Assembly (NCBI GenBank): GCA_016125085.1
Contig: WGMM01000018.1
Coordinates: forward strand, 62,001-126,000
Direction of reading: 5' to 3'
From: a bacterium
GTDB lineage: Bacteria; Planctomycetota; Planctomycetia; Isosphaerales; Isosphaeraceae
Length of the DNA stretch: 64,000 bases
Shown: in pieces, positions 27,699-36,813 of the stretch
Layout: the number at the start of each line of letters is the position of its first letter
Numbering within the stretch: position 1 is the stretch's first letter
Position numbers and translations under genes: made by a program
Notes under the pieces: model-generated
What the model was told of the DNA's origin: nothing
The model's database searches: none
Seen by the model: only the letters and a program-made list of their open reading frames with translations

Positions 27699-29018
27699 TC
27701 AATAGCGCGTAAACGATGGCCCGGGCGCACGTTTCACCAGCCGGCGCATCTCCATGAGGCTCAAAAGAGCCAGGACGCGCCCGGAAGGCAGACCGGATTT
27801 TGAAATAAGTTGATCCGCACCGATCGGGTCATCGCTGATCAGGTCGTACAGGGCACGTTCCTCAGGCCCGAGGCTCGCCAGTGCCGGTGAGCTTCCTGAA
27901 CTGCTCGCGGTTGACTTTGACGCAGCTGCGGCCCGTGCCGGCTTTTTCGATTCTTCGGCTTTCGGTTTCGGATCTTCGGCCCTGGCCTCGGCATGAGCCG
28001 CCGCCGATGTCGGTTCTGGCTGCGGTGCTTCGCCGGTTTCTTCTTCGTCTTCGAACAGCCGCTGCTGCTGGGCTTCCCTCACGTCGCCGAGGACGTTACG
28101 CACGGCGTTGCGAAGTTCCTCGATGATGTCGTCCACGGTTTCGACGAGCTTGGCTCCGTCGCGAATCAGCCTGTGGCATCCCTGGCTCGTGAGGCTGTCC
28201 GCGGGTCCGGGCACGGCAAAAATCTCCCGGTTTTGCTCCATCGCGTGCCGGGCGGTCGAAAGCGAGCCGCTCCGCAAGGCAGCCTCGACGACTACCACTC
28301 CCAGGCTCAGCCCGCTGATGATGCGGTTCCGGCGAATGAACAGCTCGGCCAGCGGCGGATGGCCCATGGGCATCTCGCTGATCAGTGCACCATGCTTGAC
28401 GATCTCGGCAGCGAGCGATTCCATCTCGGGCGGATAAATTTTCGACAAACCATTGGCCAGAACAGCCAGAGTGCGACCGCCACCCGCCAGAGCCCCCCGG
28501 TGAGCGGCTTCGTCGATCCCCCGGGCCAGCCCCGAAACGACCGTCATGCCCGATCGAGCCAGCGAACTCGACAGCTTTTCGGCCATCCTCCGGCCGTATG
28601 CCGTCGATCGGCGTGAGCCGACCACGGCCACGGCAAGACGGTCGATCGGCTCGATCTTGCCCTTCACGAACAACATGGCCGGGCAATCGGGCATCTCGCG
28701 CATCACGTCGGGGAAGTCGTCGTCCGACTGCAGCAGAATGCTGACGCCATGATCACGGCAAAGGGCCATTTCCCGATCGATTTCCGGATTTTCGAGCCCT
28801 CGGGCGATTTTCTCGGCCAACCTCGCGCTGACGTGATCCGCTGCCTGAAGTTTCGTCGTACCAGCGCGAAGCGCGGCACCGGCCGTTCCGAAATGGTTCA
28901 GGAGCGACCGAATGACCACCGGGCCGACTCCGGCCACCATCGTCAGCGCCAGCATGTCGCGAACCATGGCTTCACGGTCCGAGTCCGTGTCAGGTCGATT
29001 TCGCTCGTCGGCGGTCAT
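27699..29018 (-). CDS. dprA: DNA-processing protein DprA
   Basis: Single-strand DNA-binding protein that loads RecA during transformation, 439 residues. A helix-hairpin-helix-like N-terminus (AGVGPVVIRSLLNHFG) is followed by the Rossmann-like core with AVVGSRRSTAYGRRMAEKL, VVSGLARGIDEAAHRGAL, TLAVLANGLSKIYPPE, GALISEMPMGHPP and RRNRIISGLSLGVVVVEA. A low-complexity Ala/Glu/Pro/Ser linker (about 320-380) leads to a C-terminal winged-helix domain (LYDLISDDPIGADQLISKSGL). It lies 34 bases downstream of aroB and is probably in the same operon. It is the only competence gene in the window; natural transformation cannot be concluded from it. Confidence 0.96.
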   Translation of the reverse strand: MTADERNRPDTDSDREAMVRDMLALTMVAGVGPVVIRSLLNHFGTAGAALRAGTTKLQAADHVSARLAEKIARGLENPEIDREMALCRDHGVSILLQSDDDFPDVMREMPDCPAMLFVKGKIEPIDRLAVAVVGSRRSTAYGRRMAEKLSSSLARSGMTVVSGLARGIDEAAHRGALAGGGRTLAVLANGLSKIYPPEMESLAAEIVKHGALISEMPMGHPPLAELFIRRNRIISGLSLGVVVVEAALRSGSLSTARHAMEQNREIFAVPGPADSLTSQGCHRLIRDGAKLVETVDDIIEELRNAVRNVLGDVREAQQQRLFEDEEETGEAPQPEPTSAAAHAEARAEDPKPKAEESKKPARAAAASKSTASSSGSSPALASLGPEERALYDLISDDPIGADQLISKSGLPSGRVLALLSLMEMRRLVKRAPGPSFTRY

Positions 29019-29052
29019 CGTTGCGAACCGGCCTTTCCGTTCGGTGAATCCG

Positions 29053-30198
29053 TCAACGCATCATACCCCGAAGCACTTCGCGCACATCGTCTTCCGTCGG
29101 TGCGTCCGTCAGTTCGACGGAGCCGAGCTTGCGTGGCAGAACGAACCGGATACGCCCCAGCTTATTCTTTTTGTCGTGCTTCATGGCACCGATCAGTCGT
29201 TCCATGTCGCAGCCTTCGATCGTCGCGGGCAGTTCCAGCCGCCGCACGAGCCGCTCGATCCGGTCCGCCAGGGCGGCTTCGATCCACCCGAGCCGCGCCG
29301 CCAGGCGGGCCTCTGCGACCATGCCAGCGCCTACGGCCTCTCCATGGAGATAAGCCCCATAGCCCGCGACGTTCTCGATCGCATGCGCCACGGTATGGCC
29401 ATAGTTCAGGATGGCTCGCAGGCCCGTGTGTTCGAGTTCGTCCTTCTCTACGACATCGGCCTTCAGCCTGCACGAGCGTGACACCAGATGAAGCAGCACG
29501 GTTTCGTCACGGGCCAGAGCCTTTTCGGCGTTGTTTTCCAGGAAGTCGAAAAACACGGCGTCCTGAATCACTCCGTATTTCAGTACCTCCGCGAGCCCGG
29601 ACCGGAACTCGCGCGGCGGCAGGGTGTCGAGCGATTCCAGGTCGATCCAGACCCCGATCGGCTGATGGAACGCTCCGATCAGGTTCTTGCCGCGCGGGTG
29701 GTTGATGCCGGTTTTGCCGCCGACGGAACTGTCCACCTGGGCCAGGAGTGTCGTCGGAACCATGATCAGCGGCAAGCCCCGGTTGAAGCTGGCCGCGGCG
29801 AACCCCGCCAGGTCGCCGATGACCCCGCCCCCCACGGCGACGACCAGCGTGTGCCGGTCGGCTTCAAGGTCGATCAGCCGGTCGTAAAGCGAGATCAGGG
29901 CCTCGGGCGATTTCGACTTTTCGCCGGTGGGAACTTCCGCGATGCGGGTCTTCAGGCCAAGGTTCGTCGTGTGACGGGCGTAACGATCGCCCCAGATGTC
30001 CTGGATTTGTGCGTCGCAGACTACCAATGCCTTGCGGCAGCCACGGCCAGCCCAGGTGGCTTCCAGCCGCTCACGCACGAAATCTTCGAAATCGGTTTCT
30101 TTCGCCGCGTGACCGCCGCGGACTTCGATCGGATAGGAACGGGGGCCAAGATCGACGTCAATCCGTTCCGTTAGCGCCGCTCGATCGCTCAGACTCAT
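29053..30198 (-). CDS. aroB: 3-dehydroquinate synthase
   Basis: Shikimate-pathway enzyme converting DAHP to 3-dehydroquinate, using NAD and zinc; 381 residues, slightly longer than the usual 360. Motifs: the NAD-binding GGGVIGDLAGFAAASFNRG, PTTLLAQVDSSVGGKTGIN, KNLIGAFHQP, and the zinc-binding LNYGHTVAHAIE and YLHGEAVGAGM. The ATG at 30198 is chosen over an ATG five codons upstream because AGGA lies 5 bases before it. It heads a minus-strand run aroB-dprA-glycosidase-metalloprotease with small gaps between the first three. Confidence 0.96.
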   Translation of the reverse strand: MSLSDRAALTERIDVDLGPRSYPIEVRGGHAAKETDFEDFVRERLEATWAGRGCRKALVVCDAQIQDIWGDRYARHTTNLGLKTRIAEVPTGEKSKSPEALISLYDRLIDLEADRHTLVVAVGGGVIGDLAGFAAASFNRGLPLIMVPTTLLAQVDSSVGGKTGINHPRGKNLIGAFHQPIGVWIDLESLDTLPPREFRSGLAEVLKYGVIQDAVFFDFLENNAEKALARDETVLLHLVSRSCRLKADVVEKDELEHTGLRAILNYGHTVAHAIENVAGYGAYLHGEAVGAGMVAEARLAARLGWIEAALADRIERLVRRLELPATIEGCDMERLIGAMKHDKKNKLGRIRFVLPRKLGSVELTDAPTEDDVREVLRGMMR

Positions 30199-30519
30199 GA
30201 CTTTCCTGTCCATTCGTTTCGATCTGGCACGAAAGCCTCAATAATCGGAACCGCCGCGTTCGGAGATCGGGGGTGCGGTTTTTCGTGAACGCGGGTATCC
30301 TTCCGGAGGCTTTCTCCGACAAGATTTTGACAAATCCGGCCGCTCCGGTCCATGATGAAGATACAGGTACAGTTGCGCTGAATGCTGGCTAACGAACCTG
30401 CGTGATCCCGGATTTTCGGGATCTCTCGCCACCGACTCCTCCGCCCGAATTTCGCGGAACGCAGCGAAAGCCCTGTTCGTACACGCCCGTCCATCGCCCG
30501 TTCGGAAGTGGAATAAGGC
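30199..30519. other. divergent intergenic region
   Basis: These 321 bases separate divergent aroB and the M50-like gene. Besides a possible plus-strand promoter (separate entry) I see no conserved element, hairpin or credible small gene. Confidence 0.5.
30327..30356 (+). promoter_or_regulatory. possible promoter for the M50-like gene
   Basis: A perfect -35 box TTGACA (30327-30332) is followed after 18 bases by CATGAT (30351-30356, 4 of 6 matches). The start codon at 30520 would have a leader of about 155 bases. Confidence 0.35.
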
Positions 30520-31602
30520 ATGAAACTGACCGGTTTCGAACCTTCGAAATCGCATACCCCGCAGTGGCGGGACTGGTCCTGGCAGGCTCACCCGCTGGTG
30601 TGGGCCTACCCTGCGGCATTGCTCGTAACGGCCGCTCCGCTGGGCGCAAGAGGTCTTTCGATCCAGACCGCCCGGCTCTTGTGCTGGCTTTCGGCACTTG
30701 GCCTGCAAGTTTTTCTCTGCCCTCGCCGCCCGCTCCTGTTCGAAGCCGACGACCCATCTTCACGCATGCGGGTCTGGCCCCTCGGGCTCTGGCACGACGG
30801 CTACCTTTCGAACCTCTGGCGGCTCTCCGAAGACGGCTCGCCCCGAATCTTCCGGCCTGTGCTGGGCAATGTCGTTGTGGTGATCATAACCGCCGTGATC
30901 CTCGGAGTTTCCAGCGTCCAGATGACCTGGAACCCGTTCGCCGCCGCCGGGCCATGGAATCTCGACGGTCAGGAAATTCTCCCCTGGTCCGGCCTCTGGT
31001 GGCTCGGGCAGATCGGCCATGCTCACTGGATACTCGCCCTGGCCGCGATCGTCCCTGCGATGCCGCTGGCCGGCGGGCTTGGCCTGGCGATGCTCCTGGA
31101 CAGAATCCAGTGGCGCGATCAGGATGCCCGCAGGGTGCGCCGAATCATCTCCTGGGCCTCCATCGCGTTCCTCGGGCTGCTCGGCACGATGCTCGTCGCA
31201 AATGAACGCATGGCTGGATATTGCGTCATTCTCGTCGCGCTCGTTCTGGCGATCGAGGCCCGTAAACAGGCCCGGCGCGATGCCACCGAAGAATTCATCG
31301 AAAACTTCGTGCTCGGTGTCATCGACGAAGAAGACTTCGAAGCGGGCCTGGAACGACTCGACAAGCCCGGGGCAACGCTTCGTTCGAAAGCCCGGACGTG
31401 GTTGCGAAATCAAAGGATCCGCAGATCAGCCGAGGCCGTGAAAGCCGCGGAACTTCGGCGCGTTCAGAACGAAGAAAGGCTCGACCGGGTCCTGACCCGG
31501 ATCCACGAATCAGGCTATGCTTCGATCAGCCGCTCCGACCGCTGGTTTCTCAAACGTATCGCTCGCGAATATCGAGAACGACGCGACGACCACATTTCAT
31601 GA
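30520..31602 (+). CDS. membrane protein, probable degenerate M50 (site-2 protease) homologue
   Basis: Protein of 360 residues with about five membrane segments in two groups (HPLVWAYPAALLVTAAPLG, VVVVIITAVILGVSS, ILALAAIVPAMPLAGGLGL, ASIAFLGLLGTMLVA, CVILVALVLAIEA) and a soluble C-terminus. The pattern WPLG at about residue 88, RPVLGN before a membrane helix, and VPAMPLAGG at about 190 follows the layout of planctomycete M50 metalloproteases (WPLGG, GPLxN, PxxPLDGG). But no HExxH is present, and the third zinc ligand Asp is replaced by Ala. The C-terminal RVLTRIHESGYASISRSDR resembles the DUF6576 tail found on rhomboid and M50 relatives. It is probably a catalytically dead relative. The methyltransferase gene starts inside its stop codon. 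Confidence 0.75.
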   Translation: MKLTGFEPSKSHTPQWRDWSWQAHPLVWAYPAALLVTAAPLGARGLSIQTARLLCWLSALGLQVFLCPRRPLLFEADDPSSRMRVWPLGLWHDGYLSNLWRLSEDGSPRIFRPVLGNVVVVIITAVILGVSSVQMTWNPFAAAGPWNLDGQEILPWSGLWWLGQIGHAHWILALAAIVPAMPLAGGLGLAMLLDRIQWRDQDARRVRRIISWASIAFLGLLGTMLVANERMAGYCVILVALVLAIEARKQARRDATEEFIENFVLGVIDEEDFEAGLERLDKPGATLRSKARTWLRNQRIRRSAEAVKAAELRRVQNEERLDRVLTRIHESGYASISRSDRWFLKRIAREYRERRDDHIS

Positions 31603-32393
31603 ACCGGCCGGGCTTTACGCTACTCGACGCCGCACATGGCACGCGCTTGATCGCCCGGGGCCTCGACATTCGTTCCGATGACCCGGCACTTTGGGTCCTC
31701 CGACATCCGGAATCGATCCGTGTCCTCCATCTGGCCGACCTGCAAGCCGGTGCCCAAATCCTCACGACGTGCACATTCGGGGCGAATCGCCACTGGCTCA
31801 AGCGGTTCGGATCGGCCGATGCTGTCGCAATCAACCGTCGAGCCGTCGAAATCGTCCGTGATTGCATCCATGATGTCGGCTCTCATGCCGAGATCGCCGG
31901 CTGCATCGGTCCGTCGTCGCTCGCTTCGGAATCTGCTTTTCGCGAGCAGTTCGACGCCCTTCGCGAGGCTGGCGTGCAGCGAATCGTCATCGAAACGATT
32001 TCAGCCGATCAGGTGTCCGGGTTGTCGAAATTGCTGCCTGAATCCCCAGGCTGCCCCGTTTTCGCGACGCTCTGGAACTGGGGCGACGACCCTGTCGTAA
32101 CCGCCCGCCAGCTGGCCGATTCGGGCCTCTCGGGCTGGGGCATCAATTGCATGTCCGACCGAATCGAGATTCGGAACGTGCTCGCCGCACTGTTTGCCGC
32201 CGGGCTGCCTGCGACTATCCTGAAACCATCGATCGCTCCGGTCGATGAATTTAAGGAAATCGCGATCGGAAGCCTTGCCTTCGGAACGACTTGCATTGGC
32301 GGATGCTGCGGCACGGACCATCAGCACCTGGCAGCACTCAGAGCCATTCGAGACGATCCGAAGTCAGCCGCGATCGAGCCGGAGAGCTTATAA
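31599..32393 (+). CDS. homocysteine S-methyltransferase family protein
   Basis: TIM-barrel methyltransferase-like protein of 264 residues. The homocysteine/zinc-binding motif GGCCGT is complete near the C-terminus (CIGGCCGTDHQHL), and an earlier GINCMSD supplies the third Cys ligand usual in MetH N-terminal domains and BHMT. The protein begins directly with the barrel (LLDAAHGTRLIARGL). It is shorter than typical family members (about 300 residues), so some loops are trimmed. The ATG overlaps the stop of the preceding gene (ATGA), indicating translational coupling. Its 3' end overlaps the opposite-strand TPR gene by 6 bases. The methyl donor is unknown. Confidence 0.88.
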   Translation: MNRPGFTLLDAAHGTRLIARGLDIRSDDPALWVLRHPESIRVLHLADLQAGAQILTTCTFGANRHWLKRFGSADAVAINRRAVEIVRDCIHDVGSHAEIAGCIGPSSLASESAFREQFDALREAGVQRIVIETISADQVSGLSKLLPESPGCPVFATLWNWGDDPVVTARQLADSGLSGWGINCMSDRIEIRNVLAALFAAGLPATILKPSIAPVDEFKEIAIGSLAFGTTCIGGCCGTDHQHLAALRAIRDDPKSAAIEPESL

Positions 32394-32927
32394 CGCTTCC
32401 AGGCACATCAGGGCCTGAAAGACCGGATCGTGGCGGATCGGGTCGAAGTCGGTCTCGGAGGGCACCATGAAGATCATCTGCGGCGCCAGTTTCAGGGCTT
32501 TCTGCAGATTTTCGACCGCATGAGCCACATTGCCGGCGAGGCTCCAGTAGCAGGCAAGATTATAGTGCAGCAAGGGTTCCGACTTGTTGCGGATGACGGC
32601 CCGGGTCAGCGCGTCGATTGCCTGAGCCAGGCGGTTCGTACGCTTGTAACACCAGCCTAATGCCAGAGAAATGTCCATTTCGTCCGGCTTGAACCTGTTG
32701 GCTTTTTCGAGATGTTGGATAGCGGTCTGATAATCCTTCAACTCACGATAAGCCAGACCGGCCAGCAGGTTCGATTCGAACGGCATGCTCTGCCAGTTGA
32801 CACGGGTTCGAAGAATCGTCAGGCATTTTTCGGCCATGCCCAGCGTCAGATAGCCCTCGGCCTCAGCCAGTCGTCGCCAGTTCCTGTCGGTCGTCACGGC
32901 CATTGCGGGAAACTCGCTTCGTCGCAT
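32388..32927 (-). CDS. tetratricopeptide repeat protein
   Basis: All-helical protein of 179 residues with about three TPR units (AGLAYRELKDYQTAIQHLEKANRFKPDE, LALGWCYKRTNRLAQAIDALTRAVIRNK, YNLACYWSLAGNVAHAVENLQKALKLAP), each with the usual Gly/Tyr/Ala/Pro positions. The C-terminal motif FDPIRHDPVFQAL is common at the end of bacterial TPR proteins. There is no signal peptide, so it is probably a cytoplasmic scaffold. The start is uncertain: the ATG at 32927 has no clear ribosome site, and another ATG lies at 32903. It converges with the methyltransferase gene with a 6-base overlap of coding ends. Confidence 0.85.
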   Translation of the reverse strand: MRRSEFPAMAVTTDRNWRRLAEAEGYLTLGMAEKCLTILRTRVNWQSMPFESNLLAGLAYRELKDYQTAIQHLEKANRFKPDEMDISLALGWCYKRTNRLAQAIDALTRAVIRNKSEPLLHYNLACYWSLAGNVAHAVENLQKALKLAPQMIFMVPSETDFDPIRHDPVFQALMCLEAL

Positions 32928-33228
32928 CGGGAAAAGGACGCTTCGGACGAACCTTCACCATCGTTTGTTGCTTGGAACTATCCTATACCGAAAATCCGGT
33001 TTGGGCAAATCGCGAAAGAGATTCCTTTTTCACCGATTCGCATGTCGAATTCCAGGGCCAGTTTCGAGACTTTCGAAACGGCCCGGGAGCAGCGATCTGT
33101 TCCGATACATTGCAAGCATGCATGGGTGCATGCGCAGAGAGTCGTCCAATTCGATCGAAGTGAAGTATTGGGCCAGGCCAGCGTGCGAATTCTCTGACGA
33201 TCCGGCCCGTTCGAATTCCCAGGATCGA
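32928..33228. other. intergenic region with two short inverted repeats
   Basis: These 301 bases lie between the hemG-type stop and the TPR gene, both on the minus strand. Two small palindromes are visible: GTTTCGA/TCGAAAC (33061-33079, 5-base spacer) and GCATGCA/TGCATGC (33116-33133, 4-base spacer). They may be operators or the 3' end of the heme transcript. I see no gene. Confidence 0.5.
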
Positions 33229-34767
33229 TCAGTGACCGGGTTTAGCCGCCCCGAGCGATTCGAACGCCGAAGCCGCCGCAAGCTGGGCTGTTCGAACGAC
33301 ATCCGGAACGCCGACTCCGCCCAGGGCGTTGCTGGCTAATGAGAGGCCTTCATGAGTACCAAGACGTTCGCTAATGCGACCAATGCGATCCGCATGACCG
33401 ATCGTATATTGCGGCATCGCGCGGGCATGCCTCGCGAGCCTGTACAAAATCGGAGGGGCTTCCGCTCCGAGCAGATCGCGGACTTCGTCCAGTACGATCC
33501 GCTCGATCGCCTCGTCCGAAAGGTCGAACAGCTCCGGCTGTGTCGCCCCGCCCACGAAAACCCTGAGCAGAACTTTCCCCTTCGGTGCCCGGCTCGGCAG
33601 TTTCACGCTGGTGAAGGAAATGGCCAGGGTCTTGCGGTTCTCGATCGCCGGATGAACCACGCCGAAACCGTTGAGTGGATGACGAATGTCGCTGCGATGA
33701 TATCCCACCAGCGCGATCGCAGAAGATGCATAGGGGATCGAACGCAGCAGCGTCGCCAGATCGGCGTCCTGTTCGTCCAGAAGTCTTGCGGCCGCATGAG
33801 CCTCCGTAGAAAGGACGACCGCGTCCGCCAGGATCTGTTCGCCACTCAGCAGATCGACGCACCAGCGTGCCTGGCCGCTCCGGTCGCGCATCACCCGGCG
33901 AACCGGCGCCGAAAGCCGTATCGTTCCGGGTGGAAGTGCCGCGGCCAGGGCCTCGGGCAATTTGCCCATGCCTTCGCGAAGTGTGGCGAAAAGGCCGTAA
34001 CGAGCGCCTGAGGAATGTTTTTCGATATCGTTCCCCGAACGCCGCCGGAACAGGCTCGCCCGCAGAAGGCTGCCGTATTTCTGCTCCATTTCGACGAACT
34101 GCGGCATCGTCGACTTCAGGCTCAGCTCTTTCGGGTCAGCCGTATAAATCCCGCCAACGAGGGGCTGGACCAGTCGCTCCAGGGCTTCGACCCCCAGGCG
34201 TCGCCGCACGAACGAAGCCAGAGATTCGTCCGCGTTCGCATCGCCTCGTGGCATGAACGGCTCCAGCATGAGCCGCAACTTGCCCTTCCACGACAAAATC
34301 GGACTCGTCAGGATCGGCCAGACCCGGTTCGGGGCCATCAGCACGAATCCGTCCGGCACGGGTAACAGCTCGCCCTTGCGCAAAACGAACGATCGCCTGT
34401 GTTTGTCGTCGGTGCCGATGATCGAATCGCCCAGCCCTAGCCGCTTGCAAAGCTCAAGAGCCCAGGGCTTGTTCGTGATGAAGCTGTCGGCTCCGCCTTC
34501 GCACAGGAACCCGTCGATCCGCTCCGTCCAGATTGCGCCGCCGATCCGCGATCGGCTTTCGAGTACCGTCAGCTCAATCGGTACGCCCGCGGCGTTCGCC
34601 TTCTCCTGAAGTTCGTAGGCCGCGGTCAGGCCGCTCAGCCCCGCTCCAATGATGACCACCCGGCGTGGTTTGACTGGAGTGGCGCCCCCGATCGGGCCAG
34701 TTCCCACTGAGGAAAAGGCCGAATCATTGGGCGTCGATGCGGAACTCTGCGTTTCGATGTCGGACAC
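33229..34767 (-). CDS. hemG: protoporphyrinogen/coproporphyrinogen oxidase (HemY type)
   Basis: FAD enzyme of late heme synthesis, 512 residues. After a 30-residue low-complexity start it has the dinucleotide motif VVIIGAGLSGLTAAYEL, the family segment ESRSRIGGAIWTERIDGFLCEGGADSFIT, LVQPLVGGIYTADPKELSLK, and the C-terminal SNALGGVGVPDVVRTAQLAA. It belongs to the oxygen-dependent HemY/HemG class; whether its substrate is protoporphyrinogen or coproporphyrinogen cannot be read by eye. The start is a GTG at 34767 without a good ribosome site, 19 bases after the ferrochelatase gene, so translation is probably coupled. Some databases would call it hemY. Confidence 0.93.
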   Translation of the reverse strand: MSDIETQSSASTPNDSAFSSVGTGPIGGATPVKPRRVVIIGAGLSGLTAAYELQEKANAAGVPIELTVLESRSRIGGAIWTERIDGFLCEGGADSFITNKPWALELCKRLGLGDSIIGTDDKHRRSFVLRKGELLPVPDGFVLMAPNRVWPILTSPILSWKGKLRLMLEPFMPRGDANADESLASFVRRRLGVEALERLVQPLVGGIYTADPKELSLKSTMPQFVEMEQKYGSLLRASLFRRRSGNDIEKHSSGARYGLFATLREGMGKLPEALAAALPPGTIRLSAPVRRVMRDRSGQARWCVDLLSGEQILADAVVLSTEAHAAARLLDEQDADLATLLRSIPYASSAIALVGYHRSDIRHPLNGFGVVHPAIENRKTLAISFTSVKLPSRAPKGKVLLRVFVGGATQPELFDLSDEAIERIVLDEVRDLLGAEAPPILYRLARHARAMPQYTIGHADRIGRISERLGTHEGLSLASNALGGVGVPDVVRTAQLAAASAFESLGAAKPGH

Positions 34768-34786
34768 GGCGGAAGTATGCTCTGTT

Positions 34787-35884
34787 TCAGCGGTTACGGG
34801 GCTTCAAGTCGCGGGCGATCCGGGTTTCGACCATGTCCGCGAGGGCTTCGACGAAGATCGGATGATCGTTGACCGTCTCGGCGCGAACCATGTTCAGGCC
34901 GGCCTGAGCACAAGTGGCTTTCGCCTCAAGATCAAGATCATACATGACTTCGACGTGATCGGAAATGAACCCGATCGGACAAAGTACGACATCCGTCACG
35001 CCTTCGGCTTTCAGACCCGGCAAATATTCGTTCACGTCGGGTTCGAGCCACGGCGTCTTCGGGTCGCCGCTGCGGCTCTGCCAGGCGAGGGACCAGTTCG
35101 TCAGCCCCAGCTCTTCAGCCACTGCCTTGCATGCGTGCTCGATCTGCTGGGCATAGGGGCACCGGGCCGCCACGGCCGTCGGAATCGAGTGGGCCGTGAA
35201 GACGACCTTCGTCGTCACGTGCCGCTCGGCCGGAATTCGGTCCAGGGCCGACTTCAGCTGAGCCGCCTGACTCTTCGCGAATTTCGGATGATCGAACCAG
35301 GGCATGAGGAAGTCGACTTCGGGCACCTCGTCGGCATAGCCCAGGTCAAGCACTTCCTGAATCGTTTCCTGATACTTTTCCCAGCTCGGAATGCTTTGAT
35401 AGGGCGACAGGATGATCCCGACGGCACGCCGGCATCCGTGCTCTTTCATCGCACGTAAGGCCGTGAACATGTAGGGTTTGTAAAACCGCATGCCCACGAA
35501 AACAGGCAGGTTTACCCCACGCTTCGCGAGTTCGCCCCTCAGGCCGACGGCCTGGCGGTCCGTCAGTTCGTTCAGGGGGCTGCGGCCGCCGATCACCTCA
35601 TAATGGTGCACGACGGCCTCGTACCTTTCCTTCGGAACGGGCAGCCCTCGCAGGACATTATCGAGAAACGGCCGCACGTCCTCCATTTTTTCGGGAGCGC
35701 CGTAGGCCATCAGGAACACACAGTCGTATGGGTACCGGCCCTTGCTTCGCACTGTCACGTGATCGGCTGGCTCCGGCGCCGGCGCAGGGCCCCCTGGTCG
35801 TCCGCCGAAGGGAGATGTACCACCCGCCGCAGCGGGTCTTCCGGTGGTCGGTCGTGTCGTCGGCGGGCTCGGTTGGGAACTCAT
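34787..35884 (-). CDS. hemH: ferrochelatase
   Basis: Inserts ferrous iron into the porphyrin ring; 365 residues. The catalytic His lies in VFTAHSIPTAVAARCPY and the conserved acidic pair in CPIGFISDHVEVMYDLD. Other family stretches are FLMAYGAPEKMEDVRPFL and YEVIGGRSPLNELTDRQ. The N-terminal 45 residues are a Pro/Gly/Thr-rich extension not found in E. coli HemH. No membrane anchor is visible. It precedes the oxidase gene by 19 bases on the same strand, so the last two heme steps form one unit; the decarboxylase HemE is not in the window. AGGA lies 12 bases before the ATG. Confidence 0.95.
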   Translation of the reverse strand: MSSQPSPPTTRPTTGRPAAAGGTSPFGGRPGGPAPAPEPADHVTVRSKGRYPYDCVFLMAYGAPEKMEDVRPFLDNVLRGLPVPKERYEAVVHHYEVIGGRSPLNELTDRQAVGLRGELAKRGVNLPVFVGMRFYKPYMFTALRAMKEHGCRRAVGIILSPYQSIPSWEKYQETIQEVLDLGYADEVPEVDFLMPWFDHPKFAKSQAAQLKSALDRIPAERHVTTKVVFTAHSIPTAVAARCPYAQQIEHACKAVAEELGLTNWSLAWQSRSGDPKTPWLEPDVNEYLPGLKAEGVTDVVLCPIGFISDHVEVMYDLDLEAKATCAQAGLNMVRAETVNDHPIFVEALADMVETRIARDLKPRNR

Positions 35885-35932
35885 GTTCGGGTCGGATCCT
35901 GACGGTCAGGTGCCATGGAAACGGTTGCCGCT

Positions 35933-36523
35933 TCAGGCTTTGCGGTTGCGGTACAGCTCGGGCTGAACGACGGAGGCCATGGCGTCCCGGTCAAGGCCGC
36001 CACCAAGCAGATCGTCGATGGCCGCGATCTGGGGCATCGGGTCAGCCACCATGTTATTGTAGTCGACGTCGAGCATTCGGAAATTGGGCTTCTGGGCGAT
36101 CCAGGCTTCGAACTTCGCCAGGCCGGCCCGAAAAATTTCGGCCATCTTCGCGTCAGGAATCGTGTCCGTCGGCTTGCCCAGGCGAGCCAGCATTTTCTTC
36201 TGGCTGGCCAGCACTTCGTCCATCGCCCGGCGCATCATCAGCACACGGTATTCGAAACCGTCCGGCAGGTCATAAAGAAGCTGATAGACCATCTTCACCG
36301 CTTTGTGATTCGCGTCGGTGAGCCATGAGGTGTCGTTCTTGACCTTCAATGCAGGCTGGAACTCGTAATAGCCGTTGACGTTATCGATGTCCGCCTGGCG
36401 CAGGTCGTCGGCCAGGACGGGCACCCCGCCCGATTCCAGCATCTTCATCATCATCGATGTGCCCGACCGGGGCAACCCGCTGACGATCACCAGAAACGGC
36501 GCTGAGTTCTTGTCGATTCCCAT
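35933..36523 (-). CDS. sulfotransferase family protein
   Basis: P-loop protein of 196 residues. The 5'-phosphosulfate-binding loop of sulfotransferases is present near the N-terminus (IVSGLPRSGTSMMMKMLESGG), followed by the 3'-phosphate-binding region (YRVLMMRRAMDEVLASQKKM). The protein is short for the family, with only a compact core, and the acceptor is unknown. The ATG at 36523 is preferred over a start at 36559 because a GGAAGAG site lies just upstream. It stands 48 bases upstream of hemH on the same strand and may be transcribed with the heme genes, with no obvious functional link. Confidence 0.87.
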   Translation of the reverse strand: MGIDKNSAPFLVIVSGLPRSGTSMMMKMLESGGVPVLADDLRQADIDNVNGYYEFQPALKVKNDTSWLTDANHKAVKMVYQLLYDLPDGFEYRVLMMRRAMDEVLASQKKMLARLGKPTDTIPDAKMAEIFRAGLAKFEAWIAQKPNFRMLDVDYNNMVADPMPQIAAIDDLLGGGLDRDAMASVVQPELYRNRKA

Positions 36524-36813
36524 GCTTTCTCTTCCGCTCCTTGCCATCCATGCTTGCATGCGGCATTGCTGTTTGCGTCAGTTCACGCAATATCGAACAT
36601 AACCTTATCTTAACGAACCGGCGAATTTCGAGAAAGGCGGACTCCATTCCAGGGCGACCGGCTGTGTTAACTATTTTGCTCTGCGGATGGAACATCCGCT
36701 TTCGTGGCCCGGGCTTTCTCAGAATCTTCCACGTTCTCGGGTCTCAGCTTCTTGACAATTCGTCCGCTGACCTTAGACTAGGGGAGCAGTCGCAAATGCG
36801 ATTCGCACTCCAC
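36524..36813. other. divergent intergenic region before tRNA-Leu
   Basis: About 290 bases between the sulfotransferase gene (minus) and tRNA-Leu (plus). Apart from the tRNA promoter near its right end I see no gene or conserved element. Confidence 0.5.
36752..36779 (+). promoter_or_regulatory. promoter of tRNA-Leu
   Basis: TTGACA (36752-36757) and TAGACT (36774-36779) with 16-base spacing lie 34 bases before the tRNA. The -35 box is perfect. This is one of the clearest promoters in the window. Confidence 0.7.
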
